NCBI GenBank assembly: GCA_034440575.1
Contig: JAOTOL010001143.1
Location: forward strand, 186,001 to 250,000
Reading direction: 5' to 3'
Length of the DNA stretch: 64,000 bases
DNA from: Imbricaverruca yamaguchii
Taxonomy: Eukaryota; Arthropoda; Thecostraca; Neoverrucidae
Of the stretch, positions 36,901-43,699 are shown piece by piece. Positions within the stretch are counted from its first letter, which is position 1. Every line of letters starts with the position of its first letter. The notes under the pieces were generated by a model that worked only from the letters and a program-made list of their open reading frames with translations, was not told where the DNA came from and ran no database searches. Both the position numbers and the translations under genes were made by a program.

Positions 36901-38016
36901 CCTGGCAAAATGTTCCGGCTCCGGCGGCACCGGCTCCGGCTCCGGCTCCGGCTCCGCATGCCTGATAAAAGTAGTTTAGCATGGCATCAAAAGGCAGCTG
37001 ATTTTATGCCGGTTTATTTGAGACCGTTGGCTATTAATTCGGTAATGTAGAACATCTGATATACAATTTAATGCAGAATGCTGTGATAATTTGGAACACA
37101 AATTCTGGAATTGAGTACAAAAGGGACAGGGTTAAACCTTCATGGAAGTTATTCAAGATGATATAAAGATGTAGCACGATCGATTCTTGTTTAGTTAAGA
37201 ACATTGGAAGTTGTCAGCACATCATACAGAAGATGTATGGCGCGCTTGTATCACAAGATGTTGGGCGGTCAATTGCTTTCATCTCACTTTAACGGCAGTG
37301 ACATGGTAAAAAAAATTTGATAATGAAATAAACTACACATCATAAGAGAGCTTGTTCCAATGTTCTTCAAATTTGACCATTGGAAATCACCTGCACCTCC
37401 TCTAGAAAACAGAATATAGCATTAATCAGACCCAGCCCACTCTGGTGGTGTCTCACAAACCCACCACCAGAGGCGCCACCGGTATTATGTCCGCTCATGA
37501 CGCCTAACGTAAAAAAGTAATCATGCATAGATTATCGATGTGGATATGGAGATGGGGTTTAAGCAAAACTCGACAATTCCACCCCATCCCTCCATTTCCC
37601 CTTGCGGAGTACCCACTCTCGTTCAACCCATGAGGATATATCGTAGATTTCATTTGAGCCCATATGGAGTTGCCCCGTCATATGATGCGAGGTATCTGAA
37701 CTAGGACATGCGCTGCCCTCCTCAGTGGATGTTATGAAATATCCCGCCAGCTGTCTAAACTTGTCGAGGCTTGTGCTTCGATTCTGAACCTGGTGCTAAT
37801 CTGGTGTCATGTTGACCGCAGATGTTTGACTTGTGACCGCTGCTGGTGTTCACACTCACGCTCACATGTCGCTGCCGTGGCCAGGACTGTGGTCTGGTGC
37901 TCTCGTCGGAGGCCGAGGGCCGCGGCTGCTACCCCCTGGACGGTCACGTGCTCTGCAAGAACTGCAACGCCAAGCGGGTGCGGGCGCTGACGTCGAGGAT
38001 GACCACCGAACTTTAG
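18766..38016 (+). CDS. Zyx: Zyxin/LPP-family LIM protein, 8 coding exons, complete coding region
   Basis: Predicted coding join: 18766-18921, 24535-24709, 29523-29737, 30941-31181, 33008-33177, 33601-33779, 34073-34193, 37885-38016. This gives about 462 residues and every junction phase agrees. Zyxin-family proteins sit at focal adhesions and actin fibres, bind Ena/VASP and alpha-actinin, and can shuttle to the nucleus. Seen here: an N-terminal [12 protein letters not shown] segment; Ena/VASP-type LPPPP motifs ([27 protein letters not shown]) at about residues 75-125; a short DTLTSLL segment before the LIM region; and three tandem LIM domains at about 265-318, 325-377 and 385-447, with all zinc-binding Cys/His spacing in place. 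[20 protein letters not shown] and [14 protein letters not shown] are diagnostic of the LPP/TRIP6/zyxin group. The ATG at 18766 is the first in the exon after an in-frame-neutral splice; any 5' untranslated exon lies upstream of 17.2 kb and was not identified. The C-terminus (TTEL) matches the usual family end. Confidence 0.93.
18931..19115 (+). mobile_element. tRNA-derived SINE, family A, copy 1
   Basis: The head GATGGCCGTGTAGTTAAAG and TCGAGTTCAACACTCG resemble A and B boxes of a class II (Ser/Leu-like) tRNA. The body contains ACAGCGTGGGCG, CATTAGCCGTGGTCGTGCAT and an AAATAAACAAGCAAAC-like tail. It sits ten bases into intron 1 of the zyxin-like gene, right beside the donor. Confidence 0.8.
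19372..19545 (+). mobile_element. tRNA-derived SINE, family B, copy 1
   Basis: A B-box-like GAGTTCGAGTCTCGCC is followed by a body (CGCCCGCGACCCATGGTCGC, CTGGCGACGCT, CGTGTGTCGCAAAA) that matches the element at 32039-32200. The heads differ between the two copies more than the bodies. Confidence 0.65.
19625..19905. repeat. Tandem repeat with perfect hairpins
   Basis: A unit of roughly 80 bp (GGTCGCCTCGTGCGACATGG...GATCGCGGCCACTC) occurs twice, followed by four copies of a shorter CAATCCTCGAGGTGGCTCT phrase. Each long unit holds a perfect 10-bp-arm hairpin, CGTGCGACAT/ATGTCGCACG, at 19655-19677 and 19735-19761. Confidence 0.7.
20710..21041. mobile_element. Putative inverted-repeat element rich in ACGTCCG
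   Basis: The left part (CCGTTTCAGATTTTACGAA, then GGACGTCCG) and the right part read inverted (CCGCTTCAAATCTTACGGACG) are similar. Further ACGTCCG copies lie inside, along with a near-perfect 27-bp palindrome at 20886-20912. It looks like a small foldback-type element in intron 1; ends and target duplication are not settled. Confidence 0.4.
21240..21407. repeat. 28-bp minisatellite
   Basis: About 5.5 copies of a 28-bp unit built on TTCACCTCTGCCACCAGCAG followed by GTGTGTCG. Each unit contains CAG|GTGTGT, which resembles a 5' splice site. Confidence 0.85.
21650..22884. other. Intron 1 sequence without recognised features
   Basis: AT-rich intron sequence. No repeat family, exon or RNA was recognised. 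Confidence 0.4.
22885..23224. repeat. About 38-bp minisatellite with a 111-bp higher-order unit
   Basis: Nine diverged copies of CTGATATGCCAGGCGCAGGA followed by TCTCTGCTCAGTCCTCGG. Three successive variant units (about 111 bp) are themselves repeated at about 22997-23107 and 23108-23219, so block duplication followed the original expansion. Confidence 0.85.
24270..24534. repeat. Degenerate GTGACC-type short repeat
   Basis: Many imperfect copies of a 9-11-bp phrase (TGTGACCT, GTGACCGTG, TAACCTGCG) run up to the acceptor of coding exon 2. The acceptor CTGCGGCAG itself continues the last copy. Confidence 0.6.
24535..24709 (+). CDS. Zyx: Zyxin-like gene, coding exon 2
   Basis: Acceptor CTGCGGCAG, donor ACCG|GTATGT, phase 0 in and phase 1 out. 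It is proline-rich, with two LPPPP cores expected to bind EVH1 domains of Ena/VASP proteins. Its end is copied into the downstream 40-bp repeat, and a degenerate GTGACC repeat sits just before it. Confidence 0.9.
24720..25503. repeat. 40-bp minisatellite that starts as copies of zyxin exon 2's end
   Basis: The first 140 bases after the donor contain two fuller and one partial copy of the exon end (CAGCACAGCTCGTCCAACGA and GCAGACCGACAGGTAG, compare exon CAGCACGGCTCGTCCAACGG and CCAGACCGGTATGTAG). These grade into some 17 copies of a 40-bp unit, GCATACTGTGTGGGTCGGCC plus AGCGCAGGCTGCGTAGCCCC. Confidence 0.92.
25504..26382. other. Intron 2 sequence; possible element end at 25770
   Basis: GGCAGTGGCGTAGCCAGGAT at about 25764 resembles the end of a widespread class of invertebrate DNA elements. 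No partner end or gene is visible. Confidence 0.3.
26383..28490 (+). mobile_element. CR1-like LINE with decayed reverse transcriptase
   Basis: Sense-strand LINE inside intron 2 of the zyxin-like gene, same orientation. In order: a basic linker ([17 protein letters not shown], 26520-26580), [17 protein letters not shown], then the RT with [20 protein letters not shown] motif ([16 protein letters not shown] at about 27245-27290), GVPQGTVLG (27425) and the catalytic FADDLK (27510-27530), and a C-terminal region ([35 protein letters not shown], 27985-28275). Stops and at least four frameshifts interrupt it, so it is dead. The endonuclease domain is missing: the copy is 5'-truncated. Confidence 0.88.
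28491..29522. other. Intron 2 remainder with one solo LINE tail
   Basis: A short LINE 3' tail-like hairpin (GGACGCTAGAT...CATGCGCCCTTAAG) lies at about 28640-28685. The rest is AT-rich intron DNA with nothing recognised. Confidence 0.4.
29523..29737 (+). CDS. Zyx: Zyxin-like gene, coding exon 3
   Basis: Acceptor CTTCCGTTTCAG, donor CAAACG|GTGAGC; phase 1 in (GAG codon split across the intron), phase 0 out. It encodes [19 protein letters not shown] and a Ser/Tyr-rich linker. The acidic residues flanking the polyproline fit the classic EVH1 ligand form. Confidence 0.92.
30161..30340 (+). mobile_element. tRNA-derived SINE, family A, copy 2
   Basis: GGTGGCCGTGTAGTTAAGG, CATTCGCACCACTCGAGACA, GCAGTGTGGGCGGTGCCATT and AGCCGTGATCAATGCAT align step by step with the copy at 18931. 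It lies in intron 3 in sense orientation and ends in a CAAAATAAATATAAA tail. Confidence 0.82.
30941..31181 (+). CDS. Zyx: Zyxin-like gene, coding exon 4
   Basis: The acceptor is taken as CCCGCCGCAG at 30940 because it gives phase 0 and has a CTAAC branchpoint-like site about 27 bases upstream; other nearby AGs give the wrong phase or a stop. The donor is TTCG|GTGAGG. It encodes [11 protein letters not shown], a Pro/Gly/Ala linker and [11 protein letters not shown], and ends PQPDFFG just before LIM1. Confidence 0.85.
31182..32038. other. Intron 4, first part
   Basis: AT-rich intron DNA. ORFs that read through the donor of exon 4 are not supported. No repeat was identified. Confidence 0.4.
32039..32200 (+). 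mobile_element. tRNA(Val)-like SINE, family B, copy 2
   Basis: The head folds roughly as a tRNA: acceptor GCGAC/GTCGC, A box TAGCCTAGGGGTAA, loop CTCACAA with anticodon CAC (Val), and B box GGGTTCGAGTCTC. The body (CGCCCGCGAC, GATTGGCGACGCT, GTGTCGTAAAA) matches family B. Several stem mismatches and the long tail argue against a functional tRNA gene. Confidence 0.75.
32201..33007. other. Intron 4, second part, with a solo LINE tail
   Basis: A LINE 3' tail-like segment (GGACGCTAAATGAACCCG, GCGCGCCCTTAAACTCAAAT) lies at 32904-32947. The TACTAAC branchpoint of exon 5 follows at about 32980. The rest is unassigned. Confidence 0.45.
33008..33177 (+). CDS. Zyx: Zyxin-like gene, coding exon 5 (LIM1)
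   Basis: Preceded by TACTAAC and GGACTTGGCAG, a textbook branchpoint and acceptor. The donor is ACATG|GTGCGA. It encodes the whole first LIM domain, [16 protein letters not shown] through HCEECYM, with C-X2-C, H-X2-C, C-X2-C and C-X2-C pairs. Confidence 0.95.
33601..33779 (+). CDS. Zyx: Zyxin-like gene, coding exon 6 (LIM2)
   Basis: Acceptor GGTGTTCCGCAG, donor CCACAG|GTGAGC, phase 2 out. It encodes the second LIM domain from [13 protein letters not shown] to HCIEDFH. The [14 protein letters not shown] core is nearly invariant in the LPP/zyxin group. Confidence 0.95.
34073..34193 (+). CDS. Zyx: Zyxin-like gene, coding exon 7 (LIM3, first half)
   Basis: Acceptor GCTTCTAG, donor TGTGAG|GTGAGG. 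It encodes [14 protein letters not shown] and [17 protein letters not shown], the first zinc finger of LIM3, and ends within the second Cys pair, which exon 8 completes. Confidence 0.95.
34194..35704. other. Intron 7, first part
   Basis: No recognised gene or repeat. A GC-rich patch at 35250-35300 (GCCGGTCGCCGGCGGCC) stands out from AT-rich surroundings. Confidence 0.35.
35705..37124. repeat. Tandem repeat of about 178 bp, three units, interrupted by a hAT element
   Basis: Unit starts (GACAGGGTTAGATA-like) lie at 35705, 35879, 36057 and 37125. The last interval is 1068 bp; subtracting the 882-bp insertion and its 8-bp duplication leaves 178, equal to the others. Shared phrases include GGCAGCTGATTTTATG-type, AACATCTGATATACAA and GTGATAATTCGAGA. 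Confidence 0.88.
36083..36964. mobile_element. Non-autonomous hAT element with 8-bp target-site duplication
   Basis: The terminal inverted repeats are CAGGGATGCGGAGCCGG on the left and CAGGCATGCGGAGCCGG on the right read inverted. It is flanked by exact 8-bp duplications ATAAAAGT (36075-36082 and 36965-36972), as hAT transposases make. Both subterminal regions are GGCTCC repeats with AGTAAAATGTCCCGGCGG in common. The 882-bp body has no transposase. A (CATAC)n run lies at about 36733-36755. Confidence 0.93.
37125..37884. other. Intron 7, last part
   Basis: AT-rich intron DNA with no recognised element up to the exon 8 acceptor. Confidence 0.4.
37885..38016 (+). CDS. Zyx: Zyxin-like gene, coding exon 8 (end of LIM3 and stop)
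   Basis: Acceptor CCGTGGCCAG; encodes [20 protein letters not shown], then [12 protein letters not shown] and the terminal TTEL, with TAG at 38014-38016. No AATAAA was seen in the next kilobase, so the 3' end of the transcript is not placed. Confidence 0.93.
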   Translation, partial: DCGLVLSSEAEGRGCYPLDGHVLCKNCNAKRVRALTSRMTTEL

Positions 38017-39550
38017 GTTGCGGCGACGTCCCAAAGATGGCAGAGCGATCTCCGTGGGACGCTCTCCTTGGCGACTGGCGCCGGGCCTCTGTGGATGGTC
38101 GAGGGGCATCCCGTGTGTGCCGCAGCATCTCGCCTACGCGTGGTGGACAGCGGATGTTGTTTTTGCTATCCAGTGGGACTCGAATTACGTCTGGCGGCTC
38201 CGTCGGCGCCTGCCCATCCCCGCAGCTGGCACCTGGCGTTGGCTCGATTTGCCGGGGGCAGTGCGATAGGCAGTTCAGCCGTAGCTGCCGCTGTGTGCCG
38301 AGCCTCGCTTGATGGGCACGAACAGGGGGAGGGGCTTCACGGTACCCAGTGCTGCCGTGGCCACATTGTATCGCGCTAGCGCGTGTATTGCATGCCCTGA
38401 TCACTTCGGCGAGCGGCACACTAAAGCTTCGCTGAGCGATTCGCTTGGCCGGTCGCTGCCGGCACGAATCAGCCACCTGCCAACGCGAGCGACGGCACAG
38501 CGCTAGCCGCCGCCACGCGCCGCTTTTTGGCGCCGAAATCCGCGCTTGCTTATTCCAGCTCTGTGATGACGTCCGACCGCTGCTATTCAGTCTCCACACA
38601 AACACACCGGCGCTGGTGGCGTGCGGCCGTAGGGTGTGACCGTGCCATTCGCGTGGCGTTTTTAAGCAATCGTTATTTTATTCCGCAAGCGTAGACGAAG
38701 CCGGTGGGTAAGCGTGTCAATATTTCGGCGCGTTCGGCGACGTTGTAGACTATGTCCTAATACACATAACTGCTTTTGCCATTTTGGTGATCGATCAACG
38801 CCATCTTAGGCTTGGTGCCTGAGACGGTGCAAAAGAAAATCGATGAAGCATGGTGCACGATGGCGTTACGCACTCATCGTCTGGATTGGGGTGGTGCTAT
38901 ATGGGGCGACACGACGGACAATTGATGTCCTCCCCGTCCACTTATAGAAGCCGCAGACAACCCTGTTAATAATCGGAGGGATATTTGTATAATTCGGCTA
39001 GTGCCGGTGTAAGGGCGCGCCAGTGTGTCGGAGACCGTCCGAGACCATCAGAGATGCTGTGGTCACTGCCGCACACGCCTGCCAAGTGTCGACCTGCCAT
39101 GGTGGTCTGAGATTGTAGAAGTTAGGTGGACGACAGCGCAAAGTGGAAATTTATTGCGTCTTTCGTCGGTTGAATTGGCTTGCGTGAAATCCGACAGCAT
39201 TCGACTAGAGTAACATTTGCTGGTTTTGCCGTTCTCGATTTCTGGTGACTTTTTTTCGCGAAATTCGCAAACCTGGAGCAGCAATGCGACCAATCATGTC
39301 CGGAATTCGAGGCGCTTCACACCGAGTTGCAAAAATATTGATGAAACCATCAACGGAAGCCTTCAGTTCGATTACCGCAGCACATTCTTAAAATATATAA
39401 ATTTAATCCGAGTTGTTGCTCGGGTGGCTTTAGGAACCAGGGTTCTATTGCTAAGGAGAGCTTGTTGCGTGAACCGTCCGATCCACGAATTCCAGTTCAA
39501 CGGCAGAATTTTCATCGAAAGCTTAACGTGCCGCCAATGCACCGACACGG
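38017..39550. other. Presumed 3' untranslated region and downstream flank of the zyxin-like gene
   Basis: GC-rich to about 38.7 kb, then AT-richer. No canonical AATAAA was seen, so the polyadenylation site is unplaced. No second gene is recognised. Confidence 0.4.
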
Positions 39551-39551
39551 C

Positions 39552-39722
39552 CGCCCGGTAGCTCGTCCCCGGCCTTATCGGGCCAGCTACCAACTGACAC
39601 TCCCGGCCGGGGGCTAAATGCCAGCACACGAAGCGACTCGAACCCTGTGTTGCCAGGACAGGGTAGACCAGTTCAGTGCAGGCCAGCGCTCTAACCAACT
39701 GAGCCACCCCGTGGCTCAGTTA
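39552..39722 (-). mobile_element. tRNA-derived SINE-like element, family C
   Basis: On the minus strand GTGGCTCAGTTGGTTAGAGC is a near-consensus A-box region and GGGTTCGAGTCGC a B box, spaced by about 45 bases. A non-tRNA GC-rich body (CCCCCGGCCGGGAGTG) follows. The extra length between boxes and lack of a good cloverleaf favour a SINE over a tRNA gene. Confidence 0.6.
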
Positions 39723-40224
39723 AGAGAAGACTTGGAGGAATTCACGAGGTCGGTTGAAGAGAAGACTTCGCCGACCTCGTGAATAGGCTGACCAACATTA
39801 ATTTAATGGACATGAAGCTCCCAAGTTTCGGTACTTTTCGCCAACGTACCAGTAGATGAAGCGCTGTTGGCAATCAAAATAAGCATTCCGTCAGCGGACG
39901 AAGCAAGCCTCCCGTTGCTAAAACCAGTACATGCAACTTGTGTCACTGCATGCAATTCAATGCGTTCACGTTCAACGGAGAAGAGTACATTCAACATAGT
40001 GGACTGGCAATGGGCTGAACTCAACGCCATTAGATGAACTCACTGGACTCAACGCCATTGGACTCCGTCACCCATCTATATTGGCTCCTTCGCTCTCTCC
40101 ACGGAGGTCACAGACATGCTCTTGGAAATTAGAAGACACCCGACAAATGTTCTCACGGTGTCTTACCGTAAAGAGAGCTTGCAAAATGCCACCTTTGCTA
40201 GGGATATTAATCAACTTCAGCTAA

Positions 40225-40276
40225 AAGGCGCTACATGACCAATGTAGTCGATGCGCCCTAAAGCGCTAATAACCAA
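40225..40276 (+). mobile_element. Solo LINE 3' tail hairpin
   Basis: GGCGCTACATGACCAATGTA, GTCGATGCGCC, CTAAAG and AATAACCAACTAAC match the last 55 bases of the RNase H LINE ending at 16054. It is an extremely 5'-truncated insertion or fragment. Confidence 0.75.
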
Positions 40277-40611
40277 CTAACTTCAGCTAAAATGCGATCA
40301 CAATTGCAAACAACATTGACGAAGCATTCTACTAACACAGATACCAACAATATCACGTTTTGTATTGAGCCTGCGAGGCAAAAACATATGTCGTTTCCTC
40401 CAGATTTCCTCCAGATACTTCATATTCTCTGTGTGGACACGCAATGTTACCACAGACTATCACCTCTCATTTTGCCCAGAATGTATTGCTGGAAGCTGCT
40501 GACCTAGGCACTGTTAGTGGCTGTCGGATTACAGTGTTTGTGGCTGTGCGCCGCTCATTCCTGCCAGTCAGCAGGGGGACCGTTTACATTTGGGACGGCA
40601 AGCCGGTCGGC

Positions 40612-41003
40612 GCCGCCAGTCAGGCGACCAGTGGCCCCCGACCAGCGCCGCCAGTCAGGCGACCGGTGGCCCCCGACCAGCGCCGCCAGTCAGGCGACCG
40701 GTGGCCCCCGACCAGCGCCGCCAGTCAGGCGACCGGTGGCCCCCGACCAGCGCCGCCAGTCAGGCGACCGGTGGCCCCCGACCAGCGCCGCCAGTCAGGC
40801 GACCGGTGGCCCCCGACCAGCGCCGCCAGTCAGGCGACCGGTGGCCCCCGACCAGCGCCGCCAGTCCGGCGACCGGTGGCCCCCGACCAGCGCCGCCAGT
40901 CAGGCGACCGGTAGCCCCCGACCAGCGCCGCCAGTCCGGCGACCGGTGGCCTCCGACAAGCGCCGCCAGTCAGGCGACCGGTGGCCCCCGACCAGCTCGG
41001 CAC
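40612..41003. repeat. 35-bp minisatellite
   Basis: About eleven copies of a 35-bp unit, GACCGGTGGCCCCCGACCAG plus CGCCGCCAGTCAGGC. It opens all plus-strand frames and gives false proline/arginine-rich ORFs. Confidence 0.95.
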
Positions 41004-41084
41004 GGGCGGAGAAAAAGAACACCCTCCGGCCCCGCCACACGCTCCGGCTCATCGATCGCATCACCGGCCACACCTGCTGAACGG
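41003..41084 (+). CDS. Possible exon of unknown gene next to the 35-bp array
   Basis: A non-repetitive GC-rich block follows the last repeat unit (CCCCGACCAG, usable as an acceptor) and ends in a strong donor, CTGAACG|GTGAGT. One frame is open throughout (GTGGEKEHPPAPPHAPAHRS-like). No family is recognised. It may equally be flanking DNA with a chance donor. Confidence 0.2.
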
Positions 41085-41680
41085 TGAGTCGGTGAAGACT
41101 ACTCATTGGTCGCCAGTCCTGAAAGTCACAATCGATCGCATATGTATTGCTCGGCCAGGGAGCAATGGAGAGCGCCAATGCATATTTAGTCAGTGTATTC
41201 TTCGCTGTCTTATGAGGTGTGTTCTCCCTTTCGTTTGAGAGCGTGTCATGTTTTGCTAACAGTACTGCAGTGAGCGGGCGCAGGAGGGACCCAAATATCG
41301 GGGGGGGGGGGGGCGGTAGATTGCACGTACATTTTCCGATTGATTCTTCGAATCAGCATCACAGGGTTAATTGCCAGTCAGAGATTGTCTGAGGGAGATG
41401 GCCCACTGGCCTCCCCTGCCCCAACGTCTATTACAGCAAACACCGCACCGTCGTAAGCACATCACTGATCACAACTATCTGGGTTATGGAGGGTGACGGG
41501 ATGCAGTGAATACAGAGTCGGTGCTCCTCTCCTCTGGGGTATTACGCAGTCCACCACCGACGCTCTGGTCTAACGGCAACTCGTTGGACTGGGGAGGTAA
41601 TGACTAGTGTAACCACTAAGTGGTGGTGTATGACGCTTGATCTCTGTCGGGCAGTTCATTACCGTATTGTCAGAAATAAA
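41085..41680. other. Unassigned stretch with a G14 run
   Basis: A run of about 14 G at 41301-41314 and nothing else recognised. Confidence 0.4.
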
Positions 41681-42184
<504 letters not shown>

Positions 42185-43038
42185 TGTGTGTCGGGGGCAG
42201 GGATACCGGGCTATATGATACACTGGATGGATGATACAACCAGTATTTTCTTCAAATGTATGAAGCCGGTTTCTATGGGTGTCACACATGTTGCTATGGG
42301 CGTTCTCTTCTCGCGACAAGAACAAACTCAAGTCCTTCCGATCCGCAGCTGCACATTTTCTGGTCAAAAATACAATTTCAATGTCTATGTTTCCCACTCA
42401 ATATATAATTATACGCCCACTTGCTAGCTTTTTTCGTGTCTGTTATTACCATGTTCGCTCAGCTTTGCTCGGTGGAAAGCTTTTATCGTTTGCCCATACA
42501 CAGAACTCGCAATGTTGCATAGCATGTTGCAGCTTGCACCAGAAAGTCTACGGATTAAATTGATACAGCTTGCATCAAATTAAGCAGCCGGTATGAAAAT
42601 GAGCCGGTTTCAACGTGTTGTGAACTGGAAATTGAATACAATATCCACGGAATTGCTTATTTGTATTAATGTGTTTGCTAAAACTGTTTCCAGATAAGCT
42701 TATTCCATATTTCTATGTGAATTTATCGCCTGACGGAAAAGACTGAACGAAGGAAAAGGAGCAGCTACGGGATGAACGTTTGCGCATTCCAAAAATTGCC
42801 AGTAGGGAACATACAAGTGTTACAGGCGGACATCCGTTCTACGCATGCGCAATTTCCTGTGAAAGTACTCTTGATGTTGTTGGCATAGTGGCGCTCTTGG
42901 CGCAATCATCGGCGCATGACAGATTGTTTACGTTTTCGCCCCAGAATGAAGCTTAATGGCATTATATTAATCTTGCTTTAGACTTGGCTATATATGAGTA
43001 TGACCACTTGGATCCGAAGCAGTAACATTTAGGAGTTA
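42185..43038. other. Unassigned stretch
   Basis: No gene or repeat recognised between the microsatellite and the Tigger-like element. Confidence 0.4.
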
Positions 43039-43699
43039 GTGGGGGAGAGTGGGGTAAGATGCCCAGGGTTTAGGGAAATTAGCATTGTGACCAAATTAAT
43101 CGCCAAGTCCTGGATCTCTGAATGTCAACACGAAGCCCCATCATCCACTGGAATGCACTGGATCGCTGAGGCTTGTCTCGTTTTGTCATTGTTGAGATTT
43201 TACCAGAGGCATGCAAAAGGGCGACTTACCCCATGGGGTGGATAAGGTGCTCCATGGGTATCGGTAAGATGTCCCTGCCCTAGGAATCTTACCCCATTGC
43301 CATAAAATGCAAACTTTATCGTTCACGATTTCGTAGGCACTTCAACCGGCAGACGCATTCCTTCCCCTCACTGAAAAAATCAACCAAACGTTCATGTTAT
43401 ATTTTGAGTTTGCGAAAAGGGAACGCTTTGGTACCGACATCACCAGCCACCCGTGAATTAATCTCAAGGTAGAATTCCACTAGGCTGGTGCCAACACATC
43501 ACCATAGGGCATAGCATGCTCTCACAAGTTTCAATTCAACTTAAAACATACGCTGACAGCACAGATCAAATGTATTAGCGGCACAGGTCACAAGTGTAGC
43601 TACCATCGCCGTTAGCTTGTATGTCGGTACAGAGCACACAGGCCCAGCCTTGGCAGGCTGCGTACTGAATTCACTCTTCACACGACATGGTAAATACCA

